Shown here piece after piece: positions 44,719 to 53,843 of a stretch of 64,000 nucleotides of DNA (its first letter is position 1; the number at the start of each line of letters is the position of its first letter). The DNA is from Agaribacillus aureus (GTDB lineage: Bacteria > Bacteroidota > Bacteroidia > Cytophagales > Cyclobacteriaceae). The notes beneath the pieces were generated by a model. That model saw only the letters and a list, made by a program, of their open reading frames with translations. It was not told the origin of the DNA and did not search any database. The translations under genes were made by a program, and so were the position numbers. The stretch is taken from positions 1,736,001-1,800,000 of the forward strand of contig JAUJEB010000001.1 of NCBI GenBank assembly GCA_030442055.1, read 5' to 3'.

Positions 44719-46332
44719 CTATGAGGGTACCCCTACCCGTGGTGCCCCTTCCATAATTTCATTGTTGGCATACTCGGCAAAGTTTTTAAAATTATCAATA
44801 AAAGCCTGCGCCAATTCATTGGCCTTCTGGTCATAGGCTTCTTTATCGGTCCATGTATTTCTGGGATTTAACAGGTCGGTTGGAACGCCTGGAACCTCCA
44901 CCGGCATCTGCAAACCAAAAATGGCATGCTTATGATACTCGACCCCGGACAGTTTGCCTTCCAAAGCGGCTGAAATCATCGCCCTGGTGAATGGCAGTTT
45001 AATTCGCTCCCCTACACCATACTCTCCGCCGGACCAGCCGGTGTTCACCAGCCAGATATCCACATCATTCTCCACCATTTTTCCGCCTAGTAATTCTGCA
45101 TATTTGGTAGGATGCAGTGGCATGAACGGCGCCCCAAAACAGGCTGAAAAAACGGTTTGGGGTTCTACAATACCAGCTTCAGTACCTGCTACCTTTGCGG
45201 TATATCCGGATATAAAATGATACATAGCCTGGCCCGGTGTCAGCTTCGAAATCGGGGGTAGCACACCATAGGCATCGGCTGTCAGGAAAAAAATGTTTTT
45301 AGGAATACCTCCTATAGAGGGGGTAACGGCGTTGTCAATGTGGTACAAAGGGTAAGATACCCTCGTATTTTCCGTCACCTCCATATTGCTATAATCCACC
45401 TGGGTGGTTCCCGGGAAAAAACGGGTATTTTCCAGGATAGCGCCAAATTTAATGGCTTTATATATTTCCGGTTCCTTTTCATAGGAAAGATCTATAACCT
45501 TCGCATAACATCCGCCTTCAAAATTAAATATCCCATTGTCTGTCCACCCATGCTCGTCATCCCCGATCAGATGACGATCAGGATCCGCCGATAACGTCGT
45601 TTTGCCTGTCCCGGATAATCCAAAAAATATGGCGGTATCTCCATCTTTACCCAGGTTGGCGCTACAGTGCATGGAGAGCACATTTTCCTTTTCCGGCAAA
45701 AGAAAATTCAACACACTGAAAATACCTTTTTTAGTCTCTCCCGTATATCCTGTGCCGCCTACCAAAATGATCCGTTTGGTAAAATTAATGATGGCAAAAT
45801 TACTTTGTCTGGTGCCATCGATCTCGGAGTCCGCCTTGAACTCCGGGATGGCTAAGATGGTAAAGTCAGGATGAAAATCCTCCAACTCTTCATGTTCCGG
45901 CCTGATGAACATGTTATAACAAAACAAATTATGCCAGGCCTGTGTGTCTATTACTCTGATCTTCAGTCTATGTTGCGGGTCCGCGCCGGTAAATGCATCC
46001 CGGATATACAACTTTTTCATAGAAAGGGTAGCCACCATCTTATCGTATAGCCTGTCAAATTTTTCAGCGTCAAAGGCCTGGTTAATATCACTCCACCAGA
46101 CCTTGTCCCTGGTGAGATCGTCCTTCACGATAAATCTATCTTTTGGCGACCGGCCGGTAAACTTCCCTGTATCGCACATGAGCGCTCCCGTATCTGTCAG
46201 CTGTCCTTCACCATTTTTTACCGCCTCCGTTATCAGTTCGGCGCGTGTTAAATTCCATAACACACCTTTAATATTGTTCAGCCCCAGTTTAATGAGGTCT
46301 TCCATCAGGGATTTTAAATTTGTTGTTCTCAT
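44719..46332 (-). CDS. pckA: Phosphoenolpyruvate carboxykinase (ATP)
   Basis: 537 residues, the normal length. It interconverts oxaloacetate plus ATP with PEP plus CO2 in the cytoplasm. The nucleotide P-loop is GLSGTGKTTL (238-247), followed by the metal and kinase-2 region LIGDDEHGW; FTGRSPKDRFIV near residue 58 and GYTAKVAGTEAG are further PckA signatures. The gene lies alone between the SDR and the rhamnose kinase, 191 bp from the latter, so it is housekeeping here. It fits growth on substrates that enter as lactaldehyde or pyruvate. Confidence 0.97.
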   Translation of the reverse strand: MRTTNLKSLMEDLIKLGLNNIKGVLWNLTRAELITEAVKNGEGQLTDTGALMCDTGKFTGRSPKDRFIVKDDLTRDKVWWSDINQAFDAEKFDRLYDKMVATLSMKKLYIRDAFTGADPQHRLKIRVIDTQAWHNLFCYNMFIRPEHEELEDFHPDFTILAIPEFKADSEIDGTRQSNFAIINFTKRIILVGGTGYTGETKKGIFSVLNFLLPEKENVLSMHCSANLGKDGDTAIFFGLSGTGKTTLSADPDRHLIGDDEHGWTDNGIFNFEGGCYAKVIDLSYEKEPEIYKAIKFGAILENTRFFPGTTQVDYSNMEVTENTRVSYPLYHIDNAVTPSIGGIPKNIFFLTADAYGVLPPISKLTPGQAMYHFISGYTAKVAGTEAGIVEPQTVFSACFGAPFMPLHPTKYAELLGGKMVENDVDIWLVNTGWSGGEYGVGERIKLPFTRAMISAALEGKLSGVEYHKHAIFGLQMPVEVPGVPTDLLNPRNTWTDKEAYDQKANELAQAFIDNFKNFAEYANNEIMEGAPRVGVPS

Positions 46333-46523
46333 CGCTTTTTAACGCTAGGATTTGTTATCATTTGATATGGGAAATAATGGCAACATCAATATTTGAGGAT
46401 AAATAAATGCCATTCTTCACAACTGCAATTTCTTCCCAAATCAAAGATTTAAATATGATACCCATCATGGCGGTAATTGACTTTTATCATGACCGGCGCC
46501 GGGAAAAAATTTGAAAGTGCAGA

Positions 46524-47849
46524 TTAGGAATCCCGGATGATCAAAGCCGCACCGTGTGCTGACCCCTCGGGTCTGTTACTCACTTCAAAAGTATAACCCG
46601 GAAATTTAAGTTTTAGCAAGGTTATGAAGTGTTGATTGCCGGAAAAACCGCCATTAATGACGATCTTTTTTTCCTGCGAATCATGCATAACAAGCGACAA
46701 GGACAATGCCTGAATATCAACAAGCCCCATCATTAAATAGTAATAGGCTTCCTCAAAATCCGATACTTTTTTAACATCCCAGCTATCGTTCGGAAGGCAT
46801 TTTAACAGGAGATCATTTTCCATGGTAGCCGGGTAGAAAGCTATCTTCTTTTCTCTGCATATTTCCCGCCATCTACTCCTGACCCAGGGGATACTTTTGT
46901 AATATGGGGCAGGTTTTTCAAAGATGCGGTTAAGCGAAGTAAGTTGATAACTAAATTCATTTCCCAAAAAAGCACGGGCAACTTTTACCGGCTTCCGGCT
47001 GGTATTTAAAAAGAGCAAACAATCCCTGTTGAGTTCATCAATGGTCAATGGCTTGTTGTTGAAAGGATTCAAGGCAATATTCCAGGTTCCCGTAGAGAGC
47101 AGTATAAATGGTGCTGCGGCATTCGACAAATAGGACAGCAGGGAGGATGAGCTGTCATGTATTCCAACTCCAACCTTCAGGCGCTTTCCGAGAAAAGTAG
47201 CTGCAAAACTGTGTTTTGTATCCACTATTTCAGGCAGCAACGCATCCAGCCCCTCCTTATAAACCCACTGATGATAATCTTCTTTTTCAAAATCCCAGAG
47301 TTTGGTATGACATCCAATGGATGTGGGTTCAGAGACCAGTTTGCCGGTAAAAAGAAAAGACAGATACTGAGGAAAATGTAAACTATATTTTATTTTCCTA
47401 AAAACAGCGGGTTTCGAGTATTTGAGCCAGTATAATTGTAAACCGGCATTTAGCATACCCATGGTTGGAGAGGCTGTTTGGAGATCATTTTCTTGCCGTC
47501 CCCCGTATTTTAGCAAAAAATCCTGTAAAACAGTTTCCGGGAATGGCTTGAGATAATTATACAGTGGTGTAACCGGCTTACCGGTAGCATCCAGGTGCAC
47601 CATCGTGGCGCCATAGGTTGAAAAGTTAAGGCATTTCAAGTCAAATTTTCCTTGTCGGATTGTTTCCCGAACATTTTTTTTTATCCACGCCACAACTGCA
47701 TCAAGGGGTTCACAAGGATCTCCGTCATCGTCCTTTACCGGATCAAAAACTTTTTGTTGCTGATGAATTTTGTTTAAATTTTCATCGTAGATGATGAATT
47801 TTTTATTGGTTTTCCCAATATCAAAAATACCAATCGATGAAATGCCCAT
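46524..47849 (-). CDS. FGGY-family carbohydrate kinase, probable L-rhamnulokinase
   Basis: 441 residues. The ASKHA fold start is IGIFDIGKTNKKFIIYD, and the catalytic Asp region is VGVGIHDSSSSLLSYL, followed by FILLSTGTWNIALNP. A late GGFSGNQHFITLL matches the FGGY nucleotide-site helix. Position in a rhamnose operon, 11 bp after the isomerase, makes rhamnulose phosphorylation likely; the family also phosphorylates fuculose, so specificity rests on context. It is the last gene of the operon, 191 bp before pckA. Confidence 0.88.
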   Translation of the reverse strand: MGISSIGIFDIGKTNKKFIIYDENLNKIHQQQKVFDPVKDDDGDPCEPLDAVVAWIKKNVRETIRQGKFDLKCLNFSTYGATMVHLDATGKPVTPLYNYLKPFPETVLQDFLLKYGGRQENDLQTASPTMGMLNAGLQLYWLKYSKPAVFRKIKYSLHFPQYLSFLFTGKLVSEPTSIGCHTKLWDFEKEDYHQWVYKEGLDALLPEIVDTKHSFAATFLGKRLKVGVGIHDSSSSLLSYLSNAAAPFILLSTGTWNIALNPFNNKPLTIDELNRDCLLFLNTSRKPVKVARAFLGNEFSYQLTSLNRIFEKPAPYYKSIPWVRSRWREICREKKIAFYPATMENDLLLKCLPNDSWDVKKVSDFEEAYYYLMMGLVDIQALSLSLVMHDSQEKKIVINGGFSGNQHFITLLKLKFPGYTFEVSNRPEGSAHGAALIIRDS

Positions 47850-47860
47850 ATCCTCAGTAG

Positions 47861-49144
47861 TTATAAACCGGTGGATATCGTCTTATGCCCTCTTTCGGTA
47901 ATCAGTTGTTGTCTGATTGCTAACTCCCTGAACATGCCTACCGGATCCAGGGCACCTGTCGATCTTAACCTGGCTTCGGCCACCAAAGGCCGTACATCTG
48001 TCCTGAAGGCATTTTGCAACAACTCCTGGGCTTTGACCACATCATTCTGTTCTCTCGCTTCTTCCAATTCATGTTGCTTTACCAGTAAAGCCCTGGCATA
48101 GGCAATTTTGATAGCTTCCACAGATTGCAGTAAATCTTCCAGGGGGTCTTTTACATTGTGGCTTGCATCTATCATCCAGGCGGGTGTTGGGTTGGATAGG
48201 GCCGGATTTTCAATCCCCTCCACTAATTCATTGAAAACCAGAAATAGCTGGTAGGGTTTTATACTGCCTACTGTAAGGTCATCATCTCCATATTTGGAGT
48301 CATTAAAATGAAAACCTCCAAGCTTACCCTCCATTATCAGCAAAGCAACAATTTGCTCAATATTTGTATTGGGTAAATGATGCCCCAGGTCCACCAGGCT
48401 GAATGCCCTGTTCCCAAGCTTGCCAGCTAACAGGTGGGAGGATCCCCAATCCTGAATGACTGTCGAATAAAAATTAGGTTCATAGGGTTTGTATTCTATG
48501 AGCATTTTCCAGTCGTGGGGTAAACCAGCATAAATCTCCTGAAGGCTTTCCAGCGTTCTCATAAAGGCTTTTCTAAAATTCTGCTGCCCGGGGAAACAGG
48601 TGCCGTCAGCAAGCCAAACCGTCAAAGATTTTGAGCCGAGTAATTCGCCATATTTAATGACTTCCAGATTGTGGGCAATACTTCTATCCCGGATGGCCTC
48701 CTCGGTATGCGCCAGCGATCCAAATTTGTAGGAATGCGCCTGGCGAGGCTGATCCTGAAAAGTATTGGAATTAACAGCATCGAAAACAAGATCATTGTCT
48801 TTAGCCAGATCCAGGATGGCTTTTGGATCATCGGGGATATCCCATGGTATGTGCAAAGAAATAGCCCCACTTGATCGGTTTAACTTATGGAGTGTTCCGA
48901 TATCGCCGATTTTCTCTTCAAGATTTCGGGGCTCACCACCGCCAGGAAATCTCCCAAAGCGCGTTCCCCCGGTACCTAATGCCCAGCTGGGAATGGCCAC
49001 CTGCAAGGCTTTAATTTTACGCACTAATTCCTCTGTGTCGTGGCCATCATCGGTCAGTTTATTTTCCAGGTATTGATAATCCCGCCGATGTTTTTTTTCC
49101 AATAAATCGTTATGGCCATTAATTTGGCCAGGGAGAATATTCAT
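47861..49144 (-). CDS. L-rhamnose isomerase-type sugar isomerase
   Basis: 427 residues, the length of the Pseudomonas-type L-rhamnose isomerase (about 430), and not the E. coli RhaA layout. Family features are the start HNDLLEKKHRRDYQYLENKL, IPSWALGTGGTRFGRFPGGG, the metal-site segments MLIEYKPYEPNFYST and LVDLGHHLPNTNIEQ, and GGFHFNDSKYGDDDL. It converts L-rhamnose into L-rhamnulose in the cytoplasm. It lies between the aldolase/dehydrogenase fusion (24 bp) and the kinase (11 bp), so all three are one operon. Confidence 0.93.
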   Translation of the reverse strand: MNILPGQINGHNDLLEKKHRRDYQYLENKLTDDGHDTEELVRKIKALQVAIPSWALGTGGTRFGRFPGGGEPRNLEEKIGDIGTLHKLNRSSGAISLHIPWDIPDDPKAILDLAKDNDLVFDAVNSNTFQDQPRQAHSYKFGSLAHTEEAIRDRSIAHNLEVIKYGELLGSKSLTVWLADGTCFPGQQNFRKAFMRTLESLQEIYAGLPHDWKMLIEYKPYEPNFYSTVIQDWGSSHLLAGKLGNRAFSLVDLGHHLPNTNIEQIVALLIMEGKLGGFHFNDSKYGDDDLTVGSIKPYQLFLVFNELVEGIENPALSNPTPAWMIDASHNVKDPLEDLLQSVEAIKIAYARALLVKQHELEEAREQNDVVKAQELLQNAFRTDVRPLVAEARLRSTGALDPVGMFRELAIRQQLITERGHKTISTGL

Positions 49145-49168
49145 GCCATTAAATTTAAAAAAGTCCTG

Positions 49169-51277
49169 TTATCTGACAAAAGCACCCGGAATGCCACCAT
49201 CAACATTAATTATATTTCCTGTACTTTTGGATAACAATCCGCCGACCAGGGCAAAAACCGCATTGGCGATATCCCGGGTTCCGATTATTTCGTTAAGCAA
49301 GGTTCTTTTAGCATAGTGACCTGGCAATTCCTCCGGACTGATACCATAGGCTTTGGCCCTGCCTTCCGCCCATGCTCCTTCCCATATCCTGCTACCTTCA
49401 ATGACGGCATCCGGGTTTACAACGTTAACCCTGATACCAAAAGGGCCAAGCTCTGCGGCCAGCAACCGGCTCATATGTGTCTGGGCGGCTTTGGCGGTTC
49501 CATAACCGACATTGTTTGGCCCTGAAACCAATGCATTTTTGCTGGCAATATTTATTAGATCGCCCCCGATACCTTGAGCTTTGAGGATTTCCACCGCCTT
49601 TTTAGTAACATTAAATTGCCCTTTTACGATAACATCCTGTAAGTGTTCCCAATCTTTTTCGGTGGTTTCTTCGAGGGGTTTTGAAATAGCCAGTCCCGCG
49701 CAATTAACAACAATATCTACCCCTCCAAATTGTAAACTAATCTTACTGAAGGCTTCTGCTACAGCGTTCTGACGGGTTACATCCAGTGGAGCAAATCCTG
49801 TATTTTCCCGGTCCAGTTCCTGCACCGACTGTGCTAAAAACGTCTCGTCAACATCTGTCAGAAAAACACAGGCACCTTCTTCCAAAAGTTTTTGGGCAAT
49901 CGCTTTGCCAATGCCGCCCGCCCCCCCTGTAATCAGGGCTATTTTGCGTGCTAACGGTTTCTCCCTGGGCATTCTTTGCAATTTTGCTTCTTCCAGTAAC
50001 CAATATTCGATATCGAACGCCTCTTGCAGAGGTAAGGCTACATATTCGGAAATGGCCTCCGCTCCCTTCATCACATTGATGGCATTAATATAAAATTCCC
50101 CTGCCACACGGGCGGTCTGTTTATTTTTGGCGAATGAAAACATACCCACAGATGGCCACAAAATGATGACCGGATTGGGGTTGCGCATGTCAGGGCTATC
50201 GGCTCTCTTATGGTCCTCATAGTATTGCGCATAACCCTCCCTGTAGACTTCAAAGAGTGGCTCAAGGCGTTTGCTTATGTCCAAAGGGTTTGACAGCGGT
50301 ACGTTAGCGGGCAGGTCTAAAACCAGGGGGCGAATCTTGGTTCTTAAAAAATGATCCGGGCAGCTGGTACCTAAAGGAGCCAGTTTTTCCAAATCATGGC
50401 TATTTATAAATTCTAAAACCCGTTCATCATCGGTAAAATGTCCGATCATAGGCGCCTCCCGGGATACCAGGCCTCTCAATACCGGGGCAAGGCTGGCAGC
50501 CTGATTTAATCTTTCCTGCGCGGGCAATGACGCTACTTTTTCCCCGCCAAAAACGGGGTGTAACCTGCCATAGGCATTTTCCAGATAGTGTGAGGCTTTC
50601 TCAATAACTTCCAGACTATTAATGTAACAATCGTAGGAGGTTTCTCCCCAGGTAAATAAACCGTGGCCACCCAACATAATGCCTCTTATATCGGGAGACG
50701 CACCTAAGGCCTTTTCAAGCTGTAGCCCCAGATCAAACCCGGGGCGTTGCCAGGGTATCCAGGCAATCTGACCTTCATATAATTCTTCGGTGATGGCCTT
50801 GCCTTGTTTGGAAGCCGCAATAGCAATAACCGCATCGGGATGCAGGTGATCAATATGTTTGAATGGCAGAAAGGCATGTAACGGCGTATCTATGGAAGGG
50901 GCCCTCGAATCAACATCGAAGAGGCAATGGTTGAACAGCCGGACCATTTCATCTTCGTAAGCCAGCCCCCGGTAAATCGCTTTTAGAGACCTTAACTTTT
51001 CGACGTATAGTGTTGACAGCCCCTCGCGGGTTAAGGTTCCAATATCACCACCGGATCCCTTTACCCACATTACCTCGGCAGGCAAACCTGTTACGGGATC
51101 TTTTTCAATCGTTTTGCAACTGGTATTGCCTCCGCCATAATTTGTAATTCGCAGATCCGAGCCAAGTATATTAGATCTGTAGAGTAACAGCTGAACCTCG
51201 TCACCATCTATTGTTTCGACGTGTTTTTTGTCCCACAAATAGTTTACATATTGAAAGCTGTTTTCAACTAATTCCAT
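49169..51277 (-). CDS. Rhamnulose-1-phosphate aldolase / lactaldehyde dehydrogenase fusion
   Basis: 702 residues. Residues about 1-430 are a class II aldolase domain with zinc ligands H144 and H146 (HIDHLHPDAV) and H205 (LGGHGLFTW). Residues 443-702 are an SDR domain (ALITGGAGGIGKAIAQ, then YGTAKAAQTHMSR with catalytic Tyr-Lys). This fusion, also known as RhaEW/YuxG-type, splits rhamnulose-1-phosphate into DHAP and L-lactaldehyde and oxidises the latter to lactate. It is the first gene of the rhamnose operon and is divergent from the GntR regulator over 181 bp. Confidence 0.95.
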   Translation of the reverse strand: MELVENSFQYVNYLWDKKHVETIDGDEVQLLLYRSNILGSDLRITNYGGGNTSCKTIEKDPVTGLPAEVMWVKGSGGDIGTLTREGLSTLYVEKLRSLKAIYRGLAYEDEMVRLFNHCLFDVDSRAPSIDTPLHAFLPFKHIDHLHPDAVIAIAASKQGKAITEELYEGQIAWIPWQRPGFDLGLQLEKALGASPDIRGIMLGGHGLFTWGETSYDCYINSLEVIEKASHYLENAYGRLHPVFGGEKVASLPAQERLNQAASLAPVLRGLVSREAPMIGHFTDDERVLEFINSHDLEKLAPLGTSCPDHFLRTKIRPLVLDLPANVPLSNPLDISKRLEPLFEVYREGYAQYYEDHKRADSPDMRNPNPVIILWPSVGMFSFAKNKQTARVAGEFYINAINVMKGAEAISEYVALPLQEAFDIEYWLLEEAKLQRMPREKPLARKIALITGGAGGIGKAIAQKLLEEGACVFLTDVDETFLAQSVQELDRENTGFAPLDVTRQNAVAEAFSKISLQFGGVDIVVNCAGLAISKPLEETTEKDWEHLQDVIVKGQFNVTKKAVEILKAQGIGGDLINIASKNALVSGPNNVGYGTAKAAQTHMSRLLAAELGPFGIRVNVVNPDAVIEGSRIWEGAWAEGRAKAYGISPEELPGHYAKRTLLNEIIGTRDIANAVFALVGGLLSKSTGNIINVDGGIPGAFVR

Positions 51278-51325
51278 AGAGAATTTATTTCAAGTTTATT
51301 TAGTAAAAACCTAAAGATACAACAT

Positions 51326-51338
51326 TCCGGCAGCCGGA
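51326..51338. promoter_or_regulatory. Palindrome in the rhamnose/GntR divergent region
   Basis: TCCGGC-A-GCCGGA is a perfect palindrome with a central A, about 50 bases upstream of the aldolase-fusion start and 121 bases from the GntR start. Its GC content contrasts with the AT-rich surroundings. A minus-strand TATCTTTA, one base off the -7 consensus, lies between it and the gene, so it is well placed for an operator. Confidence 0.5.
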
Positions 51339-51458
51339 CTGTCCTGTGCTGTACTGTGATAAAAGCTCAGATTTTTCAGAGAACTAAATAAAGCTGGCAC
51401 AGTAATCATTTTTCGATATTTTATATAAATTTAACAAAAACAAACCAAGATAAGCTAA

Positions 51459-52505
51459 ATGGAGCAAACTTTAGGGCTACAGATCAATGCTAAATCCAGA
51501 ATTCCGAAATACCAGCAGATCGTTAATTCCATCGTGCATAATATAGAAAAGGGGCGCCTTGATATGGGACAAAAAATCCCATCCATTAATGAGGTCAGCG
51601 AGGAATATTACCTGTCACGGGATACTGTCGAGAAGGCCTATAGTGCGTTAAAGCAAAAGCGAATAATTGTCTCTGTAAAGGGCAAGGGATACTACATTGC
51701 CAAGACCAACCTCGTATCGAAGTTTCACGTGCTGATTTTAATGAACAAGCTAAGCTCCTACAAAATGAGAATATACAACTCATTTGTCAAAAGCCTGGAG
51801 GCCAAAGCCCACGTCGATCTGCAAATCTATCACTGCGATCCCAAAATCTTCCTGGATATATTAAAGGAAAAAATGGGTGGTTACGATTATTATATCGTCA
51901 TGCCCCACTTTAAGGATGAAAACCAACGACATATCAACATCAGTAGTGATATCCTTGATGCTTTAAAAAAAATTCCTTCGGATAAGCTGCTACTTTTAGA
52001 TAATGATATCCCGGAACTGGGAGGGGCATATGGATCCGTTTACCAGGATTTCAAGACAGATATTTATAAAGCCCTGGCTGAAGCAGTATCGTTGTTAATA
52101 AAATATGAAAAACTTATTCTGGTATATCCTTCCAACATCATGTATCCGTATCCAAAAGAGATTACAACCGGTTTTAGGAAATTTTGTGTGGAACATCAAT
52201 TTGACTTTGAAATTCTCGATGAGATTTATGACGATATGGAAATGGTACACAAAGACGCCTACATCCTGGTGGAAGAAACAGATCTGGTAAATCTGATCAA
52301 AGAAGCCAGGGATAAGGAATTTCAGCTGGGTAAGGACATAGGTATTATTTCATACAACGAAACCCCTCTCAAAGAACTCCTGGGTATCACCGTGATCACC
52401 ACCGACTTCAAAGCCATGGGAGAAACCGCGGCATATATGATGCTAAACAGAAAAAATGAGAAGGTAAAAAATGCTTTTAGGTTTATTAACCGGAACTCAG
52501 TATAA
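51459..52505 (+). CDS. GntR-family regulator of the rhamnose operon
   Basis: 348 residues. Residues about 12-80 form the GntR winged helix (IPKYQQIVNSIVHNIEKGRL, INEVSEEYYLSRDTVEKAYSAL, GKGYYIAKT). The remainder is a LacI-like periplasmic-binding-protein sensor (FHVLILMNKLSSYKMRIYNS; late GIISYNETPLKELLGITVIT). Proteins of this build respond to sugars. It is divergent from the rhamnose genes and probably represses them until rhamnose or rhamnulose is present; the palindrome at 51326 is a candidate site. Confidence 0.92.
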   Translation: MEQTLGLQINAKSRIPKYQQIVNSIVHNIEKGRLDMGQKIPSINEVSEEYYLSRDTVEKAYSALKQKRIIVSVKGKGYYIAKTNLVSKFHVLILMNKLSSYKMRIYNSFVKSLEAKAHVDLQIYHCDPKIFLDILKEKMGGYDYYIVMPHFKDENQRHINISSDILDALKKIPSDKLLLLDNDIPELGGAYGSVYQDFKTDIYKALAEAVSLLIKYEKLILVYPSNIMYPYPKEITTGFRKFCVEHQFDFEILDEIYDDMEMVHKDAYILVEETDLVNLIKEARDKEFQLGKDIGIISYNETPLKELLGITVITTDFKAMGETAAYMMLNRKNEKVKNAFRFINRNSV

Positions 52506-52544
52506 ATACAGCTATAAAAATGGACGCGGCTTCCAGCATAGGAC

Positions 52545-52570
52545 CCGACAATTGTCGCGTCGGCTTTCTT
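52545..52570 (+). terminator. Weak terminator candidate after the GntR gene
   Basis: CCGAC at 52545-52549 and GTCGG at 52559-52563 can form a five-base-pair stem around nine bases, followed by CTTTCTTT. The stem is short, so the call is tentative. It lies between two convergent genes. Confidence 0.35.
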
Positions 52571-52575
52571 TAAGT

Positions 52576-53826
52576 TTAGTGTTGCAAGCCGAATAATGTG
52601 ACCTTTAAGGGATTACTTATACGCTGAAAATAGTCCCGGATTTGCGCAGAAGGATCTTTCGAATTTACAGCAAAAACCAGGTAAGCATTTTTTTCTATAT
52701 ATCTGCTTCCCTTTGGAACTAAAGTTTTTTCCTCGTGTATCAACCTCCTGTTCCAGTACCTCCCGCCGTTGACGCCGGCGCTTATCTTCGTATGTTTTTG
52801 AAAAGTTGGAGATTGGCCACCGTTCATATTGGTATTATCATAGGCAATGCGTATACTGCCAAGAGCATATTTCAGGTCGGTGTGATAAAAACATAACCAG
52901 TTTACATCATCCGGGATACGATCCCGATCCAAATCCTCAATAGTATTGGAGGCATATAATTCAATTTCTCTTATTTCACCGTTGTCACCAGGAAACATCA
53001 GATGCGTGAAAAGGCTATCCATGGTCATTTCATCATTTCGAAGTAGTGTAAGTGCTACATCATCCTCCATAAGCATTTCAGATGAAAAAGTAAAATAGGG
53101 AAGTCCGGCGAAGAACTGGTAGGTACCGGTAACACAAATCTCCTCATACTGCTTAACATTACCTTTCCGGAATATCGTGGACAAATAAGGCCCTTCGCTG
53201 TTGACAAAAACAGAATCAGGCCGAACATGCCCCAATGTTTTATAGGAAAGTCCTTCCTTTCGAAAACTGGGAGCCCAATGCATGTCTATATGACTGCGCT
53301 CCAGCAGTTGATTGTTAAATTGCTTTAATACCAGTCCGGCAACCTGACCTGGCTCCAGACCGTTTTCGGCGGTAGCTTTGGTTGACGTAAGATCGGCAAT
53401 AAAATGCGTGTTCTCTAACTTCAGCTCCAGGCCGGTTCCATGGGTTATAAGGCCTTCCTGCGGAGGATCACCTTCCAGAAAAACGATTTCAAATTTTTTG
53501 GATTCGTGAGCCCCTACTGTTACCGGGAAAATATATTCAAGCAAAAATTTGCCTGAAGAATCTTTTTTTGCTTTTAACAGCTGCCCGGCTATCAATCCCG
53601 ATTCCTTCTCTGCTTCGCGCAGACTTACGGGAGAAATCTCACCTGCATTTAGGGCCACGGTAATGTACTCAAGATCGCGACCGATACCTGCTGTTTCTGT
53701 TACCAGTAACGTGGTAAGTTCCTTAGTCTGACATGCGCATAAAACGAAAATTGGCAGCATCAAAACGCAAGCCTTCTTAATCATCAGGGGTTGCATAAGC
53801 AACGATATTAAATTAAATCTGATCAT
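52576..53826 (-). CDS. Secreted lipoprotein of unknown function
   Basis: About 416 residues from the ATG at 53826; the ATG at 53784 gives a more compact SPII signal (MIKKACVLMLPIFVLCAC), and the frame extends to 53868 inside the upstream gene. I do not recognise a catalytic motif. The body looks beta-rich, with LTTLLVTETAGIGRDLEYIT near the front and a conserved-looking C-terminal part (NGGRYWNRRLIHEEKTLVPK). It follows the amidohydrolase gene by 17 bp and is probably co-transcribed, so it may bind or modify the same extracellular substrate. Function is open. Confidence 0.75.
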   Translation of the reverse strand: MIRFNLISLLMQPLMIKKACVLMLPIFVLCACQTKELTTLLVTETAGIGRDLEYITVALNAGEISPVSLREAEKESGLIAGQLLKAKKDSSGKFLLEYIFPVTVGAHESKKFEIVFLEGDPPQEGLITHGTGLELKLENTHFIADLTSTKATAENGLEPGQVAGLVLKQFNNQLLERSHIDMHWAPSFRKEGLSYKTLGHVRPDSVFVNSEGPYLSTIFRKGNVKQYEEICVTGTYQFFAGLPYFTFSSEMLMEDDVALTLLRNDEMTMDSLFTHLMFPGDNGEIREIELYASNTIEDLDRDRIPDDVNWLCFYHTDLKYALGSIRIAYDNTNMNGGQSPTFQKHTKISAGVNGGRYWNRRLIHEEKTLVPKGSRYIEKNAYLVFAVNSKDPSAQIRDYFQRISNPLKVTLFGLQH

Positions 53827-53843
53827 TTTTTGGTTATTGGATT

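Noticed and set aside
51353-51403. ACTGTG and CACAGT pair in the rhamnose/GntR gap
   Set aside because: Six-base arms 39 bases apart in an AT-rich region are easily due to chance; the palindrome at 51326 is stronger.
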